A stretch of 42,919 bases of DNA. Origin: Flavobacteriales bacterium. GTDB taxonomy: Bacteria; Bacteroidota; Bacteroidia; Flavobacteriales_D; Sanyastnellaceae. The stretch is taken from assembly GCA_022428285.1 (NCBI GenBank), contig JAKMCX010000224.1, positions 1 through 42,919 of the forward strand, in the 5' to 3' direction. The position numbers and the translations under genes are program-made. A model generated the notes under the pieces. It had not been told where the DNA came from and searched no databases. It saw nothing but the letters and a program-made list of their open reading frames with translations. Each line of letters opens with the position of its first letter. The first letter of the stretch is position 1. Shown here in pieces: positions 17,995 to 26,383 of this stretch.

Positions 17995-20570
17995 TATCTC
18001 AACCATCGGAAAACACTGTGGGCAGCATCAATACCCGTGACCACAACCGGCACATCCGTCCACAATTCCAGAACCGATGAAGCAGGCACATTGAATTGTC
18101 TCAAGAGCAACCTTCCCGACAAATCGTAAACCGATAAATCCAAGCGTTCTCCATCAGGTCCATACAGCCTGAGCGAGCTCCCCATCCTGAGGCAAGTCCA
18201 AGAGACCGCTTCTTGTGCATTGGAAATGCCAGACACGGGGTTCTGGCCAATGTTCAAGGCCCCCAAGTCTAGGCAGCCATTGGAATCTTGAACGTACCAT
18301 CCCAAATTCACAGGGGCCAAGGCCAAGCTGTTCTCATCTATGGGGCCGCTCCAATTCCAAGAATAGGGGGGAGTGCCCCCAGAAACTGCCGTCTCAACGA
18401 GCACTGAGTCCGAAATCCCCAAGTATTCAAAGGCGACAGAACCCAACAGGCTGTCCGGACTGACAACCACCAGTGAATCTGTGTAGAGGCAGCCCTCCGC
18501 ATCCGTGACATTGAAATGCACAACACCCGGAGAAAGCGCGGTCAAATCCACGCCGCCAGCATCGATGGTCAGCGGTCCGGTTCCACCAGCTCCAGCGATT
18601 TCTACCGATCCTAATCCACCTGCACAATCAGGTTGGACCAACGCCACATCAGCGTAAAGCTCCTCCGGGGATTCCACGGTAAAAACAGTATCCAAAACAC
18701 AGCCGTTGTTCAAGGCCACCTCCAAAACAAAACCGCCCACACCCAATGGGAGGTCTTCTTCCACCGGCAATGACACAACACTGTCTAGCATCACTACCGA
18801 AGAATCAGGAACGTTCCAAGACACCAACGCCGAATCGCCATAACAAATGGGCTGAACCACGCCCAACGCGATTTCTGGCGGCGTCTCTGGGGCCCAAATC
18901 ACGGTTTGACTCCAAGTATATCCCGTGCCCCACCACACGGCTTCCAATGTCCATTCTCCTGGAGCATCAGCCACCACAACATCTGAAGTCACAGGGGACC
19001 CGTTCCAAGTCATTTCGGTGATCGCAGGGTCAAAAGGCACCGTCCAGCTTGCCTCCTCCCAAGGACAAGGGTTGGAGATGGGCTCAAGCACATCAGCCCC
19101 CACACCTTCGACGATAAGCAAATCGGTATTGGACGTGATGTCAAACAAAATATCCCGCTCGCCTGTAGGCCAAAACACCTCCACCGAATCGATGAATTCC
19201 ACCTGACCGAGCCCAAAAAACTGGGTGTAATTGTGCTGGGTCATATAGTCTTCTCCAGCGTTCACTTGTTTCATTTGAGTCAAGCTGTCCGCGTGGACCT
19301 TGATGACCGCACCCACGCCACGGGTATTGGATACCGTCCCCACCAAGTCTACCGTCAAATGATGGTTGCCCAAAGGGTTGGTTGACCTTAACACCTGAGG
19401 CGACAGGGCATTTCCATGTCCAACAATGTCCGGGACGAGGTCCTGATCCAAATCCAGTCGGCCCAAGCAATACAGTTGGAATTGTTCGTTTGGCCAATCC
19501 TCCGTGACGTCCTCAAAAGACATCCCCGTTCCATCGTTCATGTAGAGATGGTTGTCATAGGGGAGGGTGTTTGGAAACCGATAAGTCGCCACCATCATGT
19601 CGTCCCAACGGTCCCCGTCGACATCAATCGCGCAGGTGCCCCAACCATACTGCATGCTGGCCACACCGGCAGATTCCGCCACATCTTCGAACAGGCCATT
19701 GTTGTTCCGCATAAACGCATTGGGCAAATTCTCAACATTGGTCACGTACTGATCCCAATCGCCATCGTTGTCTGGGTCAAACAAAGTGGCGGACATGGCG
19801 TTGACAGAAATGTTGGCCCCCGCAGATTCTGAGACGTCCACGAATGGACCTCCGCCAGGGTTAACGTACAAAACGTTGAGGTAGACCAAACGGTCATTGA
19901 TCACCCACAGGTCGTCAAAACCATTGTTGTCGTAGTCGAACCAAGCCCCCTGAAAGGAGTGCTGGTATCCATTGCCGACGGAGGTCTGAAAAGTGACCTC
20001 TTCGAAATACCCTGACCCCGAATTCTCAAACAGTTTGTTCTCGTAGGCCACTTGCTGCATGATGTCGTGGTAGCTGGCGATGTAGATGTCCAGGTCCCCA
20101 TCTCGGTCAAAGTCACGCGCGGAAATCCCCCGGTTGTCCCAACCTGGCAACAATGGAAGCCCCCTGGCGGCGCCCTCTTCAATCAATGACCCGTCGGGTT
20201 GTTGCATAAACAAGTAGACCCCCACGCCCAAGGCACCCGCAAACAAGTCGAGGTCCCCATCGTTGTCGATGTCTATCCAAAGCAAGGCTTTGGCTTCCTC
20301 AACCAAGTCCAATTCCAGAAACAAATCAAAGCCTGAATCCCCTGCAGCATAAAGCTTTACGATGCCATTTGCATCTCCAATGGTCACATCGTCCAGGCCG
20401 TCACCATTGAAGTCCACCGTAGACAAGCCACAACCAAACAGGCTGCCAAAAGTGCTGCTCTGCATGAGATAGTCCAAGGTGACATCTTCCAACTGTGCCG
20501 AGCCATCAGCACTGATACTGAAAAAAAAGGCCATGCCGAGCCATCGGAGCCAAGGTGCACGAGGAGTCAT
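17994..20570 (-). CDS. FG-GAP/ASPIC-UnbV/SprB-like surface protein, paralogue 3 (858 aa)
   Basis: Chosen start is the ATG at 20570, giving signal peptide MTPRAPWLRWLGMAFFFSIS ending near ADGSAQ; the ATG pair at 20612 adds 14 residues. The mature N-terminus (LEDVTLDYLMQSSTFGSLFG) matches that of the 854-aa paralogue. FG-GAP units with D-x-DxDG loops fill about 25-400 (DFNGDGLDD, DIDNDGDLD, DFDRDGDLD, DYDNNGFDD, DPDNDGDWD). An ASPIC domain follows (GAVIKVHADSLTQMKQVNAG ... YTQFFGLG), then two SprB-like units (QPDCAGGLGSVEIAGAGGTG ... DAEGC; GGTPPYSWNW ... DSNGC). A T9SS-like tail ends in SVFRWLR. Its TAA overlaps the start of paralogue 2. Confidence 0.9.
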   Translation of the reverse strand: MTPRAPWLRWLGMAFFFSISADGSAQLEDVTLDYLMQSSTFGSLFGCGLSTVDFNGDGLDDVTIGDANGIVKLYAAGDSGFDLFLELDLVEEAKALLWIDIDNDGDLDLFAGALGVGVYLFMQQPDGSLIEEGAARGLPLLPGWDNRGISARDFDRDGDLDIYIASYHDIMQQVAYENKLFENSGSGYFEEVTFQTSVGNGYQHSFQGAWFDYDNNGFDDLWVINDRLVYLNVLYVNPGGGPFVDVSESAGANISVNAMSATLFDPDNDGDWDQYVTNVENLPNAFMRNNNGLFEDVAESAGVASMQYGWGTCAIDVDGDRWDDMMVATYRFPNTLPYDNHLYMNDGTGMSFEDVTEDWPNEQFQLYCLGRLDLDQDLVPDIVGHGNALSPQVLRSTNPLGNHHLTVDLVGTVSNTRGVGAVIKVHADSLTQMKQVNAGEDYMTQHNYTQFFGLGQVEFIDSVEVFWPTGERDILFDITSNTDLLIVEGVGADVLEPISNPCPWEEASWTVPFDPAITEMTWNGSPVTSDVVVADAPGEWTLEAVWWGTGYTWSQTVIWAPETPPEIALGVVQPICYGDSALVSWNVPDSSVVMLDSVVSLPVEEDLPLGVGGFVLEVALNNGCVLDTVFTVESPEELYADVALVQPDCAGGLGSVEIAGAGGTGPLTIDAGGVDLTALSPGVVHFNVTDAEGCLYTDSLVVVSPDSLLGSVAFEYLGISDSVLVETAVSGGTPPYSWNWSGPIDENSLALAPVNLGWYVQDSNGCLDLGALNIGQNPVSGISNAQEAVSWTCLRMGSSLRLYGPDGERLDLSVYDLSGRLLLRQFNVPASSVLELWTDVPVVVTGIDAAHSVFRWLR

Positions 20571-20626
20571 GAAGAACAGGTAATGGTGCCAAGATGACGG
20601 AAAAAGCATCAAACCGTTGCCCGGTT

Positions 20627-21259
20627 TCAGAACAATTTCTTCAATAAAGACAGCACATGGGGTACCAGCGCAACGGAGCCGTCATTTAGAATCACTTCAT
20701 CGGACCGGGCATTGACCTTTTCGGCTGGCCATTGTTGCGCTGCGCGGGCTTCAACTTCGGCCACGCTCCAACCATTTCGGGTCTGAACGCGCTGCAACCT
20801 CAGAGGCCATGGCGCGGACACTGCCCAGACCCAATCACAGTCCTCATGACTGCCCGATTCAAACAAAATCGCGGCTTCTCTGAAGACCACAGCAGCACCG
20901 TTGCTTTCTGCCGCAGATTTCCACGACAAAAATGCCCTGGCTACGGCGGGATGCACCATGGCATTCAAATCCGCTAAAGCTGTGGGATTAGAAAATACCA
21001 AAGCCGCCAAGACAGACCGATCCAAGCTGCCATCCGCATCCAACACCTGCCGGCCGAAACGGTCGACAACGGCTTGAAGCAACGCCGCATCCCGATCATA
21101 CAGCTCACGTGCTGCAGCGTCTGCGTCAAACACAGGATGCCCCAGTGTCCGCAAAACCTGAGCCACCACGGACTTCCCAACTCCAATACCTCCGGTCAAG
21201 CCGACCACCAGAGCACCGGTGCCGTCCAAATTTTTGTCTCGGGGTGTCGATAAAGACAT
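20627..21259 (-). CDS. coaE: Dephospho-CoA kinase
   Basis: A 210-aa P-loop kinase that phosphorylates dephospho-CoA on the 3'-OH of ribose, the last step of coenzyme A synthesis. Walker A is GGIGVGKS at 23-30. The CoaE motif FDADAAARELYD follows, then MVHPAVARAF and a FREAAILFESG segment. I start at the ATG at 21259; the same frame stays open for another 330 nt upstream, but that part lies antisense to rpe and has no family match. It is divergent from rpe across 45 nt. The paralogue-3 surface protein follows 56 nt downstream. Confidence 0.92.
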   Translation of the reverse strand: MSLSTPRDKNLDGTGALVVGLTGGIGVGKSVVAQVLRTLGHPVFDADAAARELYDRDAALLQAVVDRFGRQVLDADGSLDRSVLAALVFSNPTALADLNAMVHPAVARAFLSWKSAAESNGAAVVFREAAILFESGSHEDCDWVWAVSAPWPLRLQRVQTRNGWSVAEVEARAAQQWPAEKVNARSDEVILNDGSVALVPHVLSLLKKLF

Positions 21260-21304
21260 GCCGCAATATTCGGGCATTCGATTCAGCCACGCGACATTTA
21301 CTGC

Positions 21305-21970
21305 ATGGCACACCTCATCGCCCCCTCGTTGCTCGCCGCTGACTTTGGAAACCTGGCCCGCGACGTGACCATGGTAGACAACAGTGACGCCGATTGGCAC
21401 CACATTGATGTCATGGACGGCATGTTCGTCCCCAACATCAGTTATGGCATGCCGGTCATTGCTGCCATTGGCCGCCATGCCAAAAAGCCCCTCGACGTGC
21501 ACCTCATGATTGAAGCACCCGACCGGTACATCGGACATTTTGCCGATCTGGGTGCCCACGTTCTCACGGTTCATGCAGAGGCTTGCGTTCACTTACACAG
21601 AACACTGGGCGCCATCCGGGAGGCCGGCATGCGTCCAGGTGTGGCCTTGAATCCACATACGCCATTGTCAGCCATTGAAGAAGTATTGGGCGAGCTTGAC
21701 TTGGTCTGCATCATGAGTGTCAATCCCGGATTCGGAGGACAGAAATTCATTGCGGGCACCTTCGACAAAGTCAGAAGGCTTCAAGCGCTCCGTCAACAGC
21801 ATCAACAGGACTTTTTGATCGAAGTGGATGGGGGAGTAGGGGAAGGAAATGCTGCCCAGCTTGTGGAGGCTGGCGCCGATGTGCTGGTCGCAGGATCATC
21901 CGTTTTCAAAGCTGCAAACCCCACAGAGGCGGTTTCAAAGCTCAAGCGCTGCGCGACTGAAAGCGCCTGA
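21305..21970 (+). CDS. rpe: Ribulose-phosphate 3-epimerase
   Basis: A 221-aa TIM-barrel epimerase converting ribulose-5-phosphate to xylulose-5-phosphate in the pentose phosphate pathway. Visible sites are S8 (APSLLAADF), H33 and the base D35 (HIDVMDG), H66 (DVHLMIE), the MSVNPGFGGQKF loop and the second catalytic D175 (IEVDGGV). Phosphate binding is by GSSVFKA near the C-terminus. Length is normal. It stands alone on the plus strand between minus-strand surface-protein genes and converges on paralogue 4 with a 34-nt gap. Confidence 0.96.
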   Translation: MAHLIAPSLLAADFGNLARDVTMVDNSDADWHHIDVMDGMFVPNISYGMPVIAAIGRHAKKPLDVHLMIEAPDRYIGHFADLGAHVLTVHAEACVHLHRTLGAIREAGMRPGVALNPHTPLSAIEEVLGELDLVCIMSVNPGFGGQKFIAGTFDKVRRLQALRQQHQQDFLIEVDGGVGEGNAAQLVEAGADVLVAGSSVFKAANPTEAVSKLKRCATESA

Positions 21971-22004
21971 GCTGATCAGCGCGCCTAAACCCGCTTCAGG
22001 CCCA

Positions 22005-24614
22005 TCAATAAGCAGACCTGAAAAAGGTCTGGCCTTGGTTGTCGTGGACCCAAATGACGCCTTGACGTGGCACAACATCCCAGGACCAATGGGTCATTCC
22101 GCCATCTTCCACAACCGTGGAATAAATCCGGCGCCCTTGGACATCAAAAAAGTCCACTTGAACCACTCCCCAGCCCGGGCTCCCCGGTTCAAACCACAAT
22201 CCCGCTGGCCCGTATCTCAATTGACCGCTTGAGTGGGGGGCATTCTCTGCGACATCCACATTGAGCAGGTCTTGCAAGCCCAGCAGCAGACATCCATTGG
22301 CATCCATCAAAACCCAACTGTACAGGCCTGCAGACAAACCCGTAAGGACTGTATCGCTGTCTGCCCCAGTATTCCAAAGCACATCATAAGGTGCCGTGCC
22401 GCCGGCTGGATTCAATTCCAAAGCCCCATCACTCCCCAAGTCCTCAGGCGTGACCACCACTCCACAAGACAAGGGGTCCGGAATCTCTACAACAATAGAA
22501 GAATCCACAGTACAACCTTGGGCATCCTCAAGGTGCAGTGAAACCAAGCCTTCCGGAAGCAGCATCGGGCTCACATCCCCCCAATTCAAAATGTAATTCG
22601 GTGTCCCTCCGTACCCGGCGGCCAAGGCTTGGGCCGAGTCTCCAAAGCAGAGGGCTGGGGTGTATTCGATGTACAACTCCAATTCAGTCGGCTGGTCCAA
22701 AGTGAATTCATGCGATTCCGAACAAACGCCGACGCTGTCCAAGGTGATCAATGTCAGCGGCCCGCCAAGCACAGACAATCCCTGCAATGAAGATGGAAAG
22801 CTGGCACCGCCGTATTCTACCGTAAACGTGGAATCTGTTGACCATCCCAATGCCCCCAATCCATTGTAACAAGGAGGCTCCGTCCATTGAATGGTCAATG
22901 CATGTGGCGCTTGTTGCGTCCAGTTGAGGGTGTCAGACCATTGAAACAGTCCTCCCATCCATTCGCAATTCACCACATAAGTGCCCGATCCGTCCATCCA
23001 GACAGAGTCTCCAATGGCCGTCAGCCCATTGACGGTCACGTCTGGACATGGCAGCGGAAATGTGAGCCATGTAGAGTCCCCTGCGCAACCAGATCCCGAG
23101 GCCGTCAGCGCCGCTGTCGTTGATCCTTCGATCAAGCGCAAATCTGTTCCTTCGGGAATGTCATACCACACCTCATGGAGGCCACTGGGCCAGTCCACTA
23201 CAATGGAGTCTGCCACCTCTGCAGCACCTAAACCAAAGTACCTTTTCCAAGACTGCTGGGTGGCGAAGTCCGTACCACAAGTCACCAGCTGCAGCTGAGC
23301 AATCCCTTGGGCGTGAACCCGAACCTCCGCGCCAATGGCCCACCGGTTCGAGTAGGTTCCGCACAATTGCACCGCGAGCCTCCCATTTGATGCTTGACTT
23401 CCAACCGTGGCATTTTGCAGCATTTGCAAAAAAGAATTGTTGCCCAAGCCAATCATGTCAGGCGCCAAGTCATGGTTGAAATCACAAGCCGCCAAACTAT
23501 AGAGCTGGGTCAAGCTGTTTGGCCAATATGGGTCTGTTTGGTCCGTGTAAACAACGCCCTCTTCGTGGTTCACGTAATAATAGTTGGCATAAGGGGAGGT
23601 GTTGGGAAATCGATAAGTCGCCACCATCAGGTCACTGCTCATGTCTCCGTCTACATCGACCCAACATCCACCCCAGCTGTACTGCATTCCATTCAGTCCC
23701 AATTCTTCGCCCACCTCGTTGTACAAGCCTGACCCACTTTTGTCCAAGAAAACATTGGCGTTGTTCTCGACATTGGTACAGAACAATTCAAAATCCCCAT
23801 CATTGTCCGGATCTCCAATCGTAGAGGTCATGGCAAAAATTTGCTGGTTCAGCCCGAATTCTTCCCCTACCTCTTCAAATGTGCCATCGCCGTTGTTGGC
23901 GTACATGGCATTTGGAAAAGCAATCCTGTCATTGATGACCCAAAGGTCCAAGTCACCATCATGGTCGAAATCAAACCAGGTGCTTTGAAATGAGTGTTGC
24001 AATCCATTGCCAACACCCGCATCGGCGGTTACGTCCGTAAAAAATCCTTGCCCATCGTTGTTCAGAAGCAGATTTTCGGACAAGCCCGTAGTTCCGTCGT
24101 GGTACATACAGACATAGGCATCCAAATCGCCATCTTCATCATAATCGGCCACGGCAATGCCCCTCGCTTCCCAGGTGTCGTCTATTGGGAGCCCCCGCGA
24201 TTCAGCCGATTCTATCAGTTCTCCATCTTCGTTAATAAACAGCTGCATCGCGCTGAAACGCCGTGTCAACATCAAGTCCAAGTCCTCATCTCCATCAACA
24301 TCAAACCACACGACACCTTGACCTTGGGCAACACCATCGATGAAATACTCCTCAGCATATCCCCCCAATGCCAACTGACGATAAGCCACCACAGTTCCAT
24401 CGCTGTTGGCTACCGTAATGTCATCCAAGCCATCAAGGTTGTAATCGGCCACGCTCAACCCAGTACCCAGGTAAGAAGCTTGGGTGGTCCCCGGCAAAGT
24501 GTACAGCTCTGTCACATCGGTCCACTGTGCCATGACCTGAAGGGGCACGGTCAGGGCCAAAATAGCCACAAGCAACCCTCTGGATGCGTGGACAATCGGC
24601 CTCGAAAAAATCAC
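22005..24614 (-). CDS. FG-GAP/ASPIC-UnbV/SprB-like surface protein, paralogue 4 (869 aa)
   Basis: No ATG is available near the N-terminus. GTG at 24614 gives a good signal peptide (MIFSRPIVHASRGLLVAILA ... VMAQ), and GTG at 24626 is the alternative. The longer frame to 24818 would run through clpS. The mature part starts QWTDVTELY and continues with FG-GAP units (DYNLDGLDD, DVDGDEDLD, DYDEDGDLD, DFDHDGDLD, DPDNDGDFE). An ASPIC domain follows (GAEVRVHAQGIAQLQLVTCG ... WKRYFGLG), then Cys-containing Ig-like segments and SprB-like repeats (CFGDSAQALAAGYGGTPNY ... DAQGC; GGTAPYDVLW ... DANGC). The last ~65 residues (GVVQVDFFDVQGRRIYSTVV ... TFFRSAY) are a T9SS-type tail. It begins 35 nt after the clpS stop and may be co-transcribed with it. 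Confidence 0.88.
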   Translation of the reverse strand: MIFSRPIVHASRGLLVAILALTVPLQVMAQWTDVTELYTLPGTTQASYLGTGLSVADYNLDGLDDITVANSDGTVVAYRQLALGGYAEEYFIDGVAQGQGVVWFDVDGDEDLDLMLTRRFSAMQLFINEDGELIESAESRGLPIDDTWEARGIAVADYDEDGDLDAYVCMYHDGTTGLSENLLLNNDGQGFFTDVTADAGVGNGLQHSFQSTWFDFDHDGDLDLWVINDRIAFPNAMYANNGDGTFEEVGEEFGLNQQIFAMTSTIGDPDNDGDFELFCTNVENNANVFLDKSGSGLYNEVGEELGLNGMQYSWGGCWVDVDGDMSSDLMVATYRFPNTSPYANYYYVNHEEGVVYTDQTDPYWPNSLTQLYSLAACDFNHDLAPDMIGLGNNSFLQMLQNATVGSQASNGRLAVQLCGTYSNRWAIGAEVRVHAQGIAQLQLVTCGTDFATQQSWKRYFGLGAAEVADSIVVDWPSGLHEVWYDIPEGTDLRLIEGSTTAALTASGSGCAGDSTWLTFPLPCPDVTVNGLTAIGDSVWMDGSGTYVVNCEWMGGLFQWSDTLNWTQQAPHALTIQWTEPPCYNGLGALGWSTDSTFTVEYGGASFPSSLQGLSVLGGPLTLITLDSVGVCSESHEFTLDQPTELELYIEYTPALCFGDSAQALAAGYGGTPNYILNWGDVSPMLLPEGLVSLHLEDAQGCTVDSSIVVEIPDPLSCGVVVTPEDLGSDGALELNPAGGTAPYDVLWNTGADSDTVLTGLSAGLYSWVLMDANGCLLLGLQDLLNVDVAENAPHSSGQLRYGPAGLWFEPGSPGWGVVQVDFFDVQGRRIYSTVVEDGGMTHWSWDVVPRQGVIWVHDNQGQTFFRSAY

Positions 24615-24649
24615 AGATGAAAACACCGAGCCAAGGTATTGGAAAACGA

Positions 24650-24958
24650 TCAAGCAGGCTCGACTTCCGCCGATAAATCGCGCTCTAACAGCGCAGTACA
24701 GATGGGTTCTAGCTCGTCGAAGTCGCCATTCTTGACCGAACACTTGCCCTTTGTGTGGACGATCAAAGCACATTGCTCTGCCTGCAGAAGCTCGTGACCA
24801 CAGTAAGCCACCAAACATTCGATCACGTGGTCAAAAGTGTTGTGATCGTCATTGTAAAGCACGATGTGCCATCCATCGGCTACAGCCTCCTCCAGCACCG
24901 CCGCCTCTTCTACGAGGGTTTCTTCTTGTGGGGCTTCACACCGATGGTACAGGTTCAT
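24650..24958 (-). CDS. clpS: ATP-dependent Clp protease adaptor ClpS
   Basis: A 102-aa adaptor that binds N-terminal destabilising residues and hands the protein to ClpAP/ClpCP. After a short acidic N-terminal extension comes the ClpS core: WHIVLYNDDHNTFDHVIECL at 30-49, with the N36-D37-D38 pocket residues, and H68 in the IVHTKGKC segment. These are the residues that line the N-degron pocket in characterised ClpS. The downstream gene is a T9SS surface protein, an unusual neighbour. The aminoacyl-tRNA-protein transferase at 11365-12465 could supply substrates. Confidence 0.93.
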   Translation of the reverse strand: MNLYHRCEAPQEETLVEEAAVLEEAVADGWHIVLYNDDHNTFDHVIECLVAYCGHELLQAEQCALIVHTKGKCSVKNGDFDELEPICTALLERDLSAEVEPA

Positions 24959-25090
24959 GGACGCAATTTAAAGCTGAACTTCGGGGTAGTACATGCCGAA
25001 TTTCGACATTCAGTACCCTCCGACAGACCACCTAGACTTTGATTTCACGATATCGGAACAAACTGAATCTTAACGTGTTCTATCTGTAAC

Positions 25091-25744
25091 ATGGTACGAA
25101 AACCCAGCATCCTCTTACTCGGTTCGGAAGGCAGCACCCGAACACCCTCTGTGGACTTGACCGAGTTCGGTTGTGATGTCCGAACAGCGAGCAAAGTCTC
25201 CGAAGCCGCCGGAATTTGTCTCTTCGCCCCGCCAGATTTGGTGGTGGTGCTCGAGCAGAAAAACGGAATGGTAGAATTCATCGAGCAGCTCAAAATCCAA
25301 GACAAAATTTTGCTCTTGGAGTATGCAGCAGTGACTGCCGATGGAGAAACAGAATTCGAAGGCCCTCAAACCATTTCGGACGCTGTTGAAACTGCATTGC
25401 AAGAACTGGCAGAATCAAAGATGCGCGCCAAGCATTTCTTCACGAAAGTGGGAAACAAGCTCCGCCGCATCCACCTTCAAGACGTCCGCTTCATTGAGGT
25501 GGAAGGCAAGTACAGTGCCATCCATGTAGGAGAGCGCAAGTACAATGTCAAAGCCAGCTTGAAAGACCTGCTCTTGAAGCTGCCGCTCGAAGATTTTGTG
25601 AGGGTGAGCCGAAACTATGTCATCAACATAGACCGCGTGACACACATCGACACCTTCCAATTCATCATCAAAATTGACAACGACGAGATTCCAATCTCCC
25701 GCACATACAAGGATGAGTTGATGAAGCGGATTCAGTTGCTCTGA
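25091..25744 (+). CDS. LytTR transcriptional regulator with pseudo-receiver domain
   Basis: A 217-aa protein. The C-terminal LytTR DNA-binding domain covers about 116-215 (KLRRIHLQDVRFIEVEGKYS, FVRVSRNYVINIDRV at 169-183, PISRTYKDEL at 201-210). The N-terminal ~105 residues have receiver-like spacing (SILLLGSEG start; PDLVVVLEQKNGMVEFIEQL at 48-67; DKILLLEYAAVTADGE). The position of the phospho-acceptor aspartate in the usual PDLVLLD motif is occupied by Leu/Glu, and the acidic pair at the N-terminus is missing. It is therefore unlikely to be controlled by a histidine kinase, and no kinase gene is adjacent. A strong terminator follows at 25780. Targets unknown. Confidence 0.88.
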   Translation: MVRKPSILLLGSEGSTRTPSVDLTEFGCDVRTASKVSEAAGICLFAPPDLVVVLEQKNGMVEFIEQLKIQDKILLLEYAAVTADGETEFEGPQTISDAVETALQELAESKMRAKHFFTKVGNKLRRIHLQDVRFIEVEGKYSAIHVGERKYNVKASLKDLLLKLPLEDFVRVSRNYVINIDRVTHIDTFQFIIKIDNDEIPISRTYKDELMKRIQLL

Positions 25745-25779
25745 TCCAACACCACATCACCTTCCTCTGAAGGTGTCCG

Positions 25780-25815
25780 AAAAAAGCACAGCCCCTCACA
25801 GAGCTGTGCTTTTTT
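25780..25815 (+). terminator. Bidirectional-looking terminator after the LytTR gene
   Basis: Stem AAAAAAGCACAGC (25780-25792) pairs with GCTGTGCTTTTTT (25803-25815) around a 10-nt loop. The A-tract before and T-tract after the GC core allow it to end transcription from both strands. It sits between the LytTR stop (25744) and the end of the convergent YopX-like gene (25888). Confidence 0.9.
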
Positions 25816-25887
25816 CATTTCATGGGTTTCGATATTTCACGGTAGCCCTTGATGCTCTGTAGAGCATGGAAGGGCTCATGTTTGCCG

Positions 25888-26271
25888 TTAGGCTGGAAGC
25901 CAAGCAAAACCTGCCCAACGCCAAAGCTTGGTACACACTTCAGCTTCGTTCAGCGCCAACAGCTGACCTCCAAGGCCACTGCGCACCAAGGACCATCCGT
26001 TCTTCTCATCGCACAGGATCAGCCATTTCCGGTTCTTGTTCCACCATGGAGACTTAACGTCTTTGACAAAATCGCCTTCGTGCAACCAACGGTCGTCCGC
26101 GTCCTTGAGACCGCTGCACCGGTCGCGGTGCGTCCACTTGATTTGACGCCCAGACCACCACATGCCTTCTCGGCTGTAAAACCGTTGGCCTGTCTGCTCT
26201 TCTCGCATCCAACCTACGATTCTGCCGCCACGCCTCAAGCGAAAGCGTACGACTTCGTTAACCGGGGTCAT
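25888..26271 (-). CDS. YopX-like small protein (orphan)
   Basis: About 127 aa from the ATG at 26271 (a GTG at 26286 adds five residues). The segment CSGLKDADDRWLHEGDFVKD (52-71) matches the core pattern of YopX-family proteins, GLKDxxGxxIxEGD, preceded by a W-rich half (MREEQTGQRFYSREGMWWSG) and followed by strands WLILCDEKNGWSLV. YopX proteins are mostly phage or mobile-element genes of unknown function. No phage gene is adjacent. The opposite strand also has an open frame over this stretch, but its composition (Pro/Ala/Ser-rich, no motif) looks like a shadow. Medium confidence that the gene is real, lower that it is YopX. Confidence 0.6.
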   Translation of the reverse strand: MTPVNEVVRFRLRRGGRIVGWMREEQTGQRFYSREGMWWSGRQIKWTHRDRCSGLKDADDRWLHEGDFVKDVKSPWWNKNRKWLILCDEKNGWSLVRSGLGGQLLALNEAEVCTKLWRWAGFAWLPA

Positions 26272-26383
26272 GAATTGTGGTTTCACACCATAGCAACACC
26301 CTCAACGCGAGACTGTTCTCCTTTGTGCATCAAATCCACTCAAAAAAGAACAAGCCACCTCTCACAGGGATAAATTTGCATCC

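Noticed and set aside
21260-21592. N-terminal extension of the coaE frame
   Set aside because: It lies antisense to rpe, has no CoaE homology pattern, and an ATG at 21259 gives a normal-length kinase.
25008-25068. ATTCAGT/ACTGAAT inverted arms and a CGATATCG palindrome between clpS and the LytTR gene
   Set aside because: Arms are short and 47 nt apart; likely chance in a 130-nt AT-richer gap, with no support as a LytTR site.
25849-26373. A 174-aa plus-strand frame over the YopX-like gene
   Set aside because: Pro/Ala/Ser-rich without motif; the minus-strand frame has a recognisable GLKD..EGD core and a better start.
26371-26378. TAAATTTG as a glnS promoter
   Set aside because: It matches the -7 consensus but is only 5 nt before the ATG and has no TTG at the right distance upstream.
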